The notes beneath the pieces were generated by a model. The model made no database searches and was not told where the DNA came from. It saw only the letters and a list, made by a program, of their open reading frames with translations. A program made the position numbers and the translations under genes. This document shows, in pieces, positions 51,244 to 57,704 of a stretch of DNA of 57,704 bases (position 1 is the stretch's first letter; every line of letters starts with the position of its first letter). Origin of the DNA: a virus. The stretch is taken from positions 1 through 57,704 of IMG/VR virus record IMGVR_UViG_3300032245_001105; one strand, given 5' to 3'.

Positions 51244-51756
51244 ATGAACTTGAAAAGCATAATTACAGAAACGCCCAATTGGCCCACTACAGGTGTTAAC
51301 TTTCTCGACATAACACCCATATTAGAAAACCCCAGTGTATTTGACTGGTGTATAGATCAATTGGTTGCTAGTGCCAAAACAGCAACCAGCATTGTTGCTG
51401 TGGAGAGTAGAGGATTTCCTATTGGAGCAGTACTAGCCAATAGGCTTGGTATCCCGCTGGTCTTGGTACGCAAACCCGGTAAATTACCTGGTGCTGTATA
51501 CTCAGAGAGCTACGCCACGGAATACAGCACAGACACCGTAGAGATCAAGCAGTCAGCTAATTTGGGTACACACCCCATGATCATTGATGATCTATTGGCC
51601 ACTGGTGGTACAGTTCGTGCAGTCGTGACATTACTTAAAAAGAATTTTAATCCAATTCAAGTATCATGTGGGGTACTAATTAATCTTAGTTTCTTGCCAG
51701 GCCAACAACTATTAAGAGATCTTCAAATAGATCTAACAAGTTTAGAAACATATTAA
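51244..51756 (+). CDS. apt: Adenine phosphoribosyltransferase
   Basis: 170 residues, the normal length. All family marks are present: GVNFLDITPIL (17-27), VAVESRGFPIGAVLA (51-65), VLVRKPGKLPG (73-83, the flexible catalytic loop region), YATEYSTDTVEI (90-101) and the PRPP loop MIIDDLLATGGT (112-123). It makes AMP from adenine and PRPP. The ATG follows the nucleosidase stop directly (TAAATG), so both enzymes should be made together in a fixed ratio. Expected to act in the cytoplasm. A 7-bp hairpin begins at the stop codon. Confidence 0.93.
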   Translation: MNLKSIITETPNWPTTGVNFLDITPILENPSVFDWCIDQLVASAKTATSIVAVESRGFPIGAVLANRLGIPLVLVRKPGKLPGAVYSESYATEYSTDTVEIKQSANLGTHPMIIDDLLATGGTVRAVVTLLKKNFNPIQVSCGVLINLSFLPGQQLLRDLQIDLTSLETY

Positions 51757-52196
51757 GATCTCTAACGAGATCTGTTGTTTCGCTTGCGCTCACAACACTA
51801 TTCTCTGACTTTAGTATCATCCAGATTAATCGGTCACACTTTGCCCGTACAGGGCAAAGATAGCATCATCCGAGTAGCACGATCACTAGTATTAGAACTA
51901 CAAAGGTCTATAATTCACTATAAACTATTTCACAGGCGGTTGTCCGGTACCTGCTCATTCTGTCTTTTCACAACGGCGGATCGACGATAACATACTAGCG
52001 TAATTGTCGACCGTGTACGATCACTCGTACGTCTTTTCAGCCTTAAACATTTTCTTCAAACAATCAAACCGCGGCAATTAGCGATCTTCGTCCTGTCAAG
52101 GATAGTGATTGAGTGCTCTGTACGGCGCAGAGTCTTCCGTCCCAGTGACCCGAGGTCCTGTTTTCTTGGGCACACGTTTTTAGACTTGTGCGAGTC
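51757..52196. ncRNA. Candidate structured RNA, strand not decided
   Basis: 440 bp with no credible gene in any frame, in a genome that is otherwise packed. Perfect or near-perfect hairpins are dense: AGATCTC/GAGATCT (51756-51773), TGTTGT/ACAACA (51773-51797), CTTTGCCC/GGGCAAAG (51839-51859), TCGAC/GTCGA (51981-52010, with flanking GG/CC), GTACGA/TCGTAC (52015-52030), CTCTG/CAGAG (52116-52132) and AGACT/AGTCT (52182-52197). Two copies of TAGyATCATCC (51812, 51861) flank the strongest hairpin. GC content and lack of stops bias look non-coding. I could not find tRNA, tmRNA or RNase P signatures by eye. Alternatives are a decayed gene or an untranslated operon end. Confidence 0.4.
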
Positions 52197-52628
52197 TTAA
52201 CCGTTTAACTTTTTTATGTGGGAGCCATGGACACGAACAGAGATTTGTCCGTTGTAATAATCTTGTGATTCTAGCACTTTGTGTGTGAATTGTTCTCTTG
52301 CTTCGATGTAACTGCATTCAGCTTTGGAGCGACAGTAATACATGATTTCTCGTGTAAACTGATCTGTGCCTAATGCCGCAACGTCTCGATTCAATTCTTC
52401 GTTTGAGCCATAATATGTTTGCCAATCAGAATCAATTTTGCTTCTGATCTTCTTCTTTTTCTTTGTGCCGTTTTTAAGTTTTACTACTTTGTATGTTGTC
52501 TTTGCGAATTTTGATAATTTTTTACCTATGTATTTGCGCCCTGATACACGATTCGTTATGATATAAACGAAGCCCACGCAGTCTTCTGGTAAAGTCTCTA
52601 CTGGGTTTCCTTGATATAGCCATGACAT
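52197..52628 (-). CDS. GIY-YIG endonuclease-like protein
   Basis: 143 residues. VYIITNRVSGRKYIGKKL (residues 21-38) is the GIY-YIG core, followed by a lysine-rich stretch (about 47-63) and WQTYYGSNEELNRDV, then YIEAREQF with the catalytic-type Glu, and a final NGQISVRVHGSH. It resembles SegE-like proteins of T4-like phages. It could be a homing or other DNA nuclease. It stands next to the gene-free stretch but shares no intron signature with it that I can see. Its stop codon lies inside the last hairpin of that stretch. Confidence 0.8.
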   Translation of the reverse strand: MSWLYQGNPVETLPEDCVGFVYIITNRVSGRKYIGKKLSKFAKTTYKVVKLKNGTKKKKKIRSKIDSDWQTYYGSNEELNRDVAALGTDQFTREIMYYCRSKAECSYIEAREQFTHKVLESQDYYNGQISVRVHGSHIKKLNG

Positions 52629-52647
52629 GTAATATAATTATGACAAG

Positions 52648-53652
52648 TTACCATGATGTTGAATATTCTTGATTTACTATGTTTTTGTTGCATTTTTGTT
52701 GACATTCCTGCCATTTGAAAGCCTTAAAGTCATCGTCCCAAAATGGGTCAGTGACTGCATCTGTTAAGGTCCTATGATGCAGATTGAATTGTTCGGCTAG
52801 AGTCTGCCATTCTGTGTTATGACTGTAGCGATTTGCTACCCAGCAACAGGGAAACAGTCTACCTCTAGCATCAATGTAAAGTCCTTTATTACCAATTTCA
52901 CACAAGGGCTTGACATTGTTTTGTATTATAACATCTTTGTATAATTGTATGTTAGTTTCTGAAATTGTAGTAGTTCTATTGGTAAAATCTGTAACATCTC
53001 GTTCAAATCTATGACTAGAGCTGACAAATCGAACGCTGGGTTGCAATGGATCGTCTATACCGTATGACGGATAAACGCTACCAAACTTGGTACTGCGGGT
53101 AAGTTGGAAACGATCAACGCCCAGTGTCTTGGCCATGGTTTGCATACGATCTAAACGATCTTCGTTAAATCGAAACGCAATAGCGGCCCATACAATAGTA
53201 CAAGGACTTGCGGCCCTTAAGGTCTGTAAACCTGCAACAATACTGTCATAATCGCTGTTTACACGGTATAAGTTGTTGCTTACATCGTCATATCCGTCAA
53301 TGCTAAAATGTACACTGTCTTGTTCTGTTAGTGCTTGACCAAGCTGTTGCCACCATTCGATCTTTTTGTGTGATCCGTTTGTAATGATAACAATCTCAAC
53401 AGGCTTTATACTCTTGATGTATTCTATAACAGGAATCAAATCATGTGCATAAATGGGATCACCATCATCTCCGCAGAACGTGATCTTCTCTACATTTGCT
53501 TTTATAAACTCAGGTGTAAAGTTGCGCTTGAAAAACTCCAAGTCTAATTCGGTGTTGACCAGTGTATCGGGAACTTCTTGACGGGCACAGCGAGGACAGC
53601 GCAAGGTGCACTTACTGCTGATTTCAATGTGAAAGTGCCAAGTTGCTAACAT
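52648..53652 (-). CDS. Radical SAM protein 1 with SPASM-like end
   Basis: 334 residues from the ATG at 53652, which overlaps the upstream stop by 7 nt; a start at 53673 is also possible. The radical SAM cluster is CTLRCPRC (Cys15, 19, 22; C-x3-C-x2-C). Next come ITFCGDDGDPI, IVIITNGSHK and VHFSIDGYDDVSNNLYRVN, the barrel motifs shared with two neighbours. The C-terminal part has CEIGNKGLYIDARGRLFPCCW and a late CQQKC, as in SPASM/twitch domains that hold extra Fe-S clusters. Such proteins often modify peptides or proteins. The substrate is unknown. Confidence 0.85.
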   Translation of the reverse strand: MLATWHFHIEISSKCTLRCPRCARQEVPDTLVNTELDLEFFKRNFTPEFIKANVEKITFCGDDGDPIYAHDLIPVIEYIKSIKPVEIVIITNGSHKKIEWWQQLGQALTEQDSVHFSIDGYDDVSNNLYRVNSDYDSIVAGLQTLRAASPCTIVWAAIAFRFNEDRLDRMQTMAKTLGVDRFQLTRSTKFGSVYPSYGIDDPLQPSVRFVSSSHRFERDVTDFTNRTTTISETNIQLYKDVIIQNNVKPLCEIGNKGLYIDARGRLFPCCWVANRYSHNTEWQTLAEQFNLHHRTLTDAVTDPFWDDDFKAFKWQECQQKCNKNIVNQEYSTSW

Positions 53653-54518
53653 AGTGGTACATCTCGTTGCCATTGCCCTGTGAAGTTGGACTGGTTATTG
53701 ACGGTGCTACAGGTTTCTCGACAAATGGGATTACAGTCGTTGGTGTTCCAAGATGCTGTTATAGCATCAAAGTCATTGACAGTATTTTCGCCATACCCCA
53801 GCCAACAGCAGGGATGAAATATACCCTTTGCACTAAGATACAAGCTCTGATCCCGATTTCTAAAACAATCAATTGGACCTTGTTCTACAACAGGACGAGT
53901 CCAACCTCGGGGCGGCTTGAGCCAGTTGACAGTGGGCTCGCGTTTGCTGACTTTGGCACGGAACCAACCAAAGCCCATGTCCTTTGCCAACTGCTCGCAG
54001 GCAGCGACTTGGTGTTCGTTGTGTTCGTAAACCAACATATCCCATTGAGCATTACCTCCAGCACGAATAAATGTTTCTGCATTACGCATCACTCGGTCCC
54101 AACTAACATTCTTACGATAGATATGATTGGTGTCTTCTAAGCCGTCGATGCTAAACACCACATAGTCAGTGGGCTTGTGCAGTACATTGGCTAAATCGGC
54201 CCACCAATGCGTTGCTTGTAGTCCGCCGTTGGTATTCATGCCCAACACAATGCTACTGTTTACTTCTCTAACATACGACAGGATAGACTTGGATGTTTCA
54301 TTCGCAGCCGGGTCTCCGTAGTTACCGCACATAAACAGTTTGTCTAGTCTGTAAATGATTTTCTCAGGCACCGTGTTCTTAAACTCTTGTAGACTTAATT
54401 TGTGCTGAACATGTTTATTAAACGCGGGATCTGTTTCGCGGGCACAGCTAGGGCAGGCCGCTTGACATACATCAGTCGGCTCTACATGCAGTACTCTAAC
54501 AGTTTCAAACAATTTCGA
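53646..54518 (-). CDS. Radical SAM protein 2 with SPASM-like end
   Basis: 290 residues from the ATG at 54518 (an ATG at 54560 lies deep in gp46). It overlaps the end of gp46 by 14 nt. Cluster motif CQAACPSC (Cys19, 23, 26). Shared barrel motifs: FMCGNYGDPA, GMNTNGGLQA and VFSIDGLEDTNHIYRKN. The SPASM-like end has CFRNRDQSLYLSAKG, then FHPCCWLGYG, then CNPICRETC. It is a paralogue of the flanking radical SAM genes. The region with KPPRGWTRPVVEQGPIDC may bind the substrate. Confidence 0.85.
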   Translation of the reverse strand, partial: SKLFETVRVLHVEPTDVCQAACPSCARETDPAFNKHVQHKLSLQEFKNTVPEKIIYRLDKLFMCGNYGDPAANETSKSILSYVREVNSSIVLGMNTNGGLQATHWWADLANVLHKPTDYVVFSIDGLEDTNHIYRKNVSWDRVMRNAETFIRAGGNAQWDMLVYEHNEHQVAACEQLAKDMGFGWFRAKVSKREPTVNWLKPPRGWTRPVVEQGPIDCFRNRDQSLYLSAKGIFHPCCWLGYGENTVNDFDAITASWNTNDCNPICRETCSTVNNQSNFTGQWQRDVPLC

Positions 54519-56274
54519 CATCAGTATTGTAAGTGGTAAATCCGTTTTCTTTAACCACATGGAGTGTGTTGTTCACCCGTCCTGACAATTCATCTTTGTG
54601 ACTTACTAGCCAAATTGATTTGTTGCTGTCACGGCTCATTTTCTTTAGAATAGCAAGACTGTTTTCGACACCCGAACTATCCATGCCTGAATCAACAAGT
54701 TCATCGATGAACAACAAGTTAATGGGTTGATATAGACTTTCCCATACATCACGGAATGCCCATGATAAACTCAATATAAGTCTATTGCGTTCACCACGCG
54801 ATAAATTGTCAAAGTCCAAATCTCTACCTAGTTCACTGATTGCTACAGTTAAATCGTTGTTGAACTTGACAGTATGCGGCAAGCCGATACGATCCAAGTA
54901 CTGTCCCAGGCGAGCATTCAAATAACTTAGGTTCTGATCAATAATACGCTTACGGATAAAACTGTCTTTGTTGGTCAATAATTTAAGCAAGAACTCTTGG
55001 TGATCCTTTAAACTTGCCAACTCGTTCATGGTACTGAAATCAATTTCTTCTAGGGCTTGTTCACTCATGTCGGTAATTTGATCAGCGTATGGATCTGCTT
55101 CTGCTTCTTTGGCAGTTAGTTGTGCCAACACACTGGCCATGCTACTACGATGTTCAAATGCATCACTTTCTCGATCGTAAAATACTTCGGGTCTTGAACC
55201 TAAAGCACCCAAGGCCTTTAGTGAGTCGGTATGTTCTATCCATTGTGTATTTGTTGCCAAGGACTGTAGTGCGGCTTCTTGTAAATCTTTTTTCTTTTGT
55301 GCCAGCACAGCTTCTTGTTTAGAATCATGAAATCCTTGACCACACGCATGACATGTATGATTTTCTAAACTTTCAATTTCTACTTTGAGTGTTTCAATTA
55401 GTTTTTGTTCACGACGCTCATCTAGCTCACAGCGTTTGATCCACGAGTTTAAATCATTAATTTTTTTACTTTTTTCATTATAAGCAGACAATGCAAGATG
55501 CGCCGCCAGCTCTGCTTCGATGTCGATTCGACTTAGTTCATCAAACGCCGATTGGAACCGAGCAACATCTTCGTTGTGCTTGGCTTGCCACATGCGCTGA
55601 CGCTTACGCAAGTTTTCAATCTGTTCTTCAATGCGTTTATTTGCATCGCCTACAGCCTTGATGCGGAATTCCTCGGCAGTAATGGCATCCTTGGTGGCCT
55701 TGCCTAGTTCTTTAAGACGTTCGGCTTTTTCACTTAGTAGGGTAATACCCAATAACTGCTCAATGATGGTTCGTTGATCATTGGCTTTTAAACTTAGAAA
55801 AGGCTCGGTATAGGTATTGAGCGCCACAATGTGCTTGAACATGTCATGACTCATGCCCAACATGCGCTCAATTTCGGCTTGGGTTTCTCTTGAATCGCCT
55901 TGACTATCGTCGGTGATTTCTTTTTCGTTGCCGCTGATCCAGAATTTCATAATGCCGGGTTTGCGACCACGCTCGATACGATAGTCAACACCCCCAACTT
56001 CAAAATCAATACAAACCAACATGCCTTTGCTGTTGGTCTTGTTGATCAGATTGTCTTTTTTAATGTTGGTTAGGGCGTTGCCGTAAAGGGCATAGGACAG
56101 CGCATTTATAATTGTTGTCTTCCCGGTCCCGTTACGAGCTCCTGAGTCATCGCCCCCTAGGTCTAGGTTTTCACCCAACACCAAGGTCAAGTCTCTGCGA
56201 TCAAAGTTAACCGCTTGTGTGGTATTGCCCACACTCATGAAGTTTTTTACAGTTAAGTCTTTTATTTTAAACAT
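54505..56274 (-). CDS. gp46: Recombination nuclease subunit gp46 (Rad50/SMC-like)
   Basis: 589 residues; T4 gp46 has 560. Walker A GARNGTGKTT (45-54), a coiled-coil middle with a zinc hook CHAC (about 310), the ABC signature LSRGERNRLILSLSWAF and Walker B LLFIDELVDSGMD near residue 540, and a D-loop/H-loop end (SIWLVSHKDEL). With gp47 it makes the Mre11-Rad50 type complex that processes DNA ends for recombination-dependent replication. A radical SAM gene lies between it and gp47. Confidence 0.95.
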   Translation of the reverse strand: MFKIKDLTVKNFMSVGNTTQAVNFDRRDLTLVLGENLDLGGDDSGARNGTGKTTIINALSYALYGNALTNIKKDNLINKTNSKGMLVCIDFEVGGVDYRIERGRKPGIMKFWISGNEKEITDDSQGDSRETQAEIERMLGMSHDMFKHIVALNTYTEPFLSLKANDQRTIIEQLLGITLLSEKAERLKELGKATKDAITAEEFRIKAVGDANKRIEEQIENLRKRQRMWQAKHNEDVARFQSAFDELSRIDIEAELAAHLALSAYNEKSKKINDLNSWIKRCELDERREQKLIETLKVEIESLENHTCHACGQGFHDSKQEAVLAQKKKDLQEAALQSLATNTQWIEHTDSLKALGALGSRPEVFYDRESDAFEHRSSMASVLAQLTAKEAEADPYADQITDMSEQALEEIDFSTMNELASLKDHQEFLLKLLTNKDSFIRKRIIDQNLSYLNARLGQYLDRIGLPHTVKFNNDLTVAISELGRDLDFDNLSRGERNRLILSLSWAFRDVWESLYQPINLLFIDELVDSGMDSSGVENSLAILKKMSRDSNKSIWLVSHKDELSGRVNNTLHVVKENGFTTYNTDVEIV

Positions 56275-56277
56275 ATA

Positions 56278-57120
56278 TTATTTGCCACAATGGTAAAGAC
56301 ATTGTCGTCTGGGATTGGGTAATTCACTCGCAATGTCTGGTAATTGGTTCAACGCATCAAAACTTAAACTGGTGTTAAAAAAGCAACAGGTGCTTAACTT
56401 ACCGTTGGCATTCAAGTATACACTAGGCTGTGACAAATGTCGACAATCTTGGGCAGTTACAGTTAAATTAGTTTTTTCATACTTGCTAAATTTTTGATTC
56501 TCTTCCCACGGATCTATCACATAAGGTTCACCAGTGCGCCAATTGCGAGCATTGAAATCTCTACGAACATTTCGCACAAACTCAAAACGACTAAACCCCA
56601 GGTCTTGACTCATTTTGATACATTTTAGTATTTGATGTTGATTGTGCTTCCATGGAATGAACTGCCAAACAGCAACACCGCCTTGATTTATAAAAACTGT
56701 TGCGTTGTTGATTATGGTATCAAAATCTGTACCTTGTCTATAAATAGCATGAGTGTCGGCTAGGCCATCTAAGCAGAACCATACTTCATGATCATGCCCT
56801 TTGAGAATATTGGCAAATTGTGCCCACCACACATCATTTCTTAGACTACCGTTGGTTCTTAATATGACTTTTGGCACATGTCGTTTTGCAATTTCTACCA
56901 AGGTTTTTATATTGTGTGCGGCAACAGCATCGCCGTAGGTGCCGCAAAAATCAACAACTTCCAAATGGGGCATTGATTTTACATGCTGTTCAAAAATGTT
57001 TTCATCTAGATCTTCGAGCACCAAGCCATCGGCCAATTCATACCCGCCCTTGCTTCTTCCACATCCAGGACACCAAGCATTACATTTGGTTGTGGCTTCT
57101 ACCTGTAACCACTTGTGCAT
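56278..57120 (-). CDS. Radical SAM protein 3 with SPASM-like end
   Basis: 280 residues. Cluster motif CNAWCPGC (Cys13, 17, 20). Shared motifs: VDFCGTYGDAVAAHN, ILRTNGSLRN and VWFCLDGLADTHAIYRQG. The SPASM-like end has CRHLSQPSVYLNANG and STCCFFN, with CLYHCG at the very end. The ATG shares one base with the gp47 stop (TAATG), and the stop is 3 nt before gp46, so it is inserted exactly between the two nuclease genes and co-translated with them. Confidence 0.87.
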   Translation of the reverse strand: MHKWLQVEATTKCNAWCPGCGRSKGGYELADGLVLEDLDENIFEQHVKSMPHLEVVDFCGTYGDAVAAHNIKTLVEIAKRHVPKVILRTNGSLRNDVWWAQFANILKGHDHEVWFCLDGLADTHAIYRQGTDFDTIINNATVFINQGGVAVWQFIPWKHNQHQILKCIKMSQDLGFSRFEFVRNVRRDFNARNWRTGEPYVIDPWEENQKFSKYEKTNLTVTAQDCRHLSQPSVYLNANGKLSTCCFFNTSLSFDALNQLPDIASELPNPRRQCLYHCGK

Positions 57121-57704
57121 TACAGATTCCTGTATATGTCTAGTAGCAAGTTCTTGTTAAACTTGTCGCTTTCGATGTTGCTGAGTTGCCCTGTGACAAT
57201 TTGATCCACACTTTCAAACGCAATATTGCCCTGTATTTCGTATTCGGTCAAGTCTGTGACTTTGGCCGGAATCAGTGTAATTTCTCTGAGTTTGTATTGA
57301 TCGATGAAAGTTTCTTTAATAAAGGTTGCTTCTTCGTAACTGATATCCACATCCAAGTTGACACGACAATGCATTCCGGGTTGTAGCATTGCTTCAGTGT
57401 GTTGTAGCACATCACTGAGTTGAAACACACGATACCTGGGTTGATCAGGCCACGCATGGTGCACCGGCTCTTTGCCCCATTCTAATATCATTAAGCCACG
57501 ATCATCGTCGCCGGCATCGGCATAGTTGTGTGGGAAACAGTTGCCAATGTAGGTGATATTCTTTTGTGTTTGTCGTTTGTGAAAATGTCCAGTAAACACA
57601 TGATCAAATCCGCCAAAGTGTTCTCTACGTACATCGCCATGCTCGGGCATGGCCACCATGGCATTCATCAAGTAGCCTGGCAACTCAAAGTGCCCAAACA
57701 TGTA
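57120..57704 (-). CDS. gp47: Recombination nuclease subunit gp47 (Mre11-like), 5' end missing
   Basis: The frame is open through the right edge (a Tyr codon precedes the internal Met), so only the C-terminal part (about 194 codons) is here. MFGHFELPGYLMNA and HVFTGHFHKRQ carry the late metal-binding histidines of the Mre11 phosphoesterase fold (GHFE and GHFH), followed by TYIGNCFPHNYADAGD and the cap region. It is the nuclease partner of gp46. Its stop overlaps the start of the third radical SAM gene. Confidence 0.92.
   Translation of the reverse strand, partial: YMFGHFELPGYLMNAMVAMPEHGDVRREHFGGFDHVFTGHFHKRQTQKNITYIGNCFPHNYADAGDDDRGLMILEWGKEPVHHAWPDQPRYRVFQLSDVLQHTEAMLQPGMHCRVNLDVDISYEEATFIKETFIDQYKLREITLIPAKVTDLTEYEIQGNIAFESVDQIVTGQLSNIESDKFNKNLLLDIYRNL

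Noticed and set aside
51775-51990. A 71-codon frame inside the gene-free stretch
   Set aside because: No ATG with ribosome site, composition unlike a phage protein, and it crosses several strong hairpins.
51757-52196. tRNA, tmRNA, RNase P RNA or group I intron
   Set aside because: No T-loop/acceptor pairing, tag-peptide pattern, P4-type motif or P-Q-R-S core could be found by eye, and flanking genes are on opposite strands with no split exon.

Overview
The window is part of a T4-like contractile-tailed phage (myovirus) genome. A near-complete set of T4-type structural genes is recognisable: portal gp20, prohead protease gp21, scaffold gp22, major capsid gp23, tail tube gp19, tail sheath gp18, necks gp13/gp14, tail completion gp15, head completion gp4, small terminase gp16, tape measure, hub protein gp26, and recombination nucleases gp46/gp47. 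The protein style (short 'TTTGALVVAGGAG' fibre repeats, conserved small marine-phage proteins, large sheath) resembles environmental T4-like phages of aquatic bacteria. Host inference is weak: a TctC/Bug-type periplasmic binding protein, a family expanded in Burkholderiales, and excellent sigma70-type promoters point to a Gram-negative heterotroph, perhaps a freshwater betaproteobacterium. No photosynthesis gene is seen.

Layout, left to right. (1) 1-5145, minus strand: two virion-type proteins of unknown function, gp16, an alpha/beta hydrolase coupled to gp16, the TctC-like protein, gp4 and a small conserved protein. (2) 5155-10742: a tail-tube-fold protein with a long coiled-coil tail, gp19 and gp18. 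(3) 10860-15454: a small zinc/HNH-like protein (plus strand), dNMP kinase, a DUF protein, gp13-like neck, a structural protein and two tiny early genes. (4) 15521-18508, plus strand: gp14-like, gp15 and a Nudix hydrolase. (5) 18458-39963, minus strand: a 21-kb receptor-binding block with one enzyme-like protein and about 13 fibre or adhesin genes, including one of 2202 residues. (6) 40061-49582: probable decoration protein, a small membrane protein on the opposite strand, gp23, gp22, gp21, two core-type proteins, gp20 and the tape measure. (7) 49632-51756, plus strand: gp26, a small assembly protein, a nucleosidase and an adenine phosphoribosyltransferase. (8) 51757-52196: a hairpin-rich stretch without genes, possibly a structured RNA. 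(9) 52197-57704, minus strand: a GIY-YIG nuclease, three paralogous radical SAM/SPASM-like proteins interleaved with gp46 and gp47.

Regulation is legible. A T4-type late promoter motif (TAAATA, usually ATAAATAC or GGTAAATA) lies before most structural transcription units. Two or three sigma70-type promoters drive small genes. Strong hairpin-plus-T-run terminators, several with GNRA or UUCG loops, separate units. A set of genes has the promoter -10 element only 2-8 nt from the ATG and no Shine-Dalgarno sequence, suggesting leaderless mRNAs.

The most unusual content is metabolic or enzymatic: an adenine-salvage pair (nucleosidase plus APRT), three radical SAM enzymes around the gp46/47 nuclease genes, a secreted solute-binding protein, an alpha/beta hydrolase co-translated with the terminase subunit, and the possible structured RNA next to the salvage operon. 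All assignments are from reading the sequence; no database search was run.
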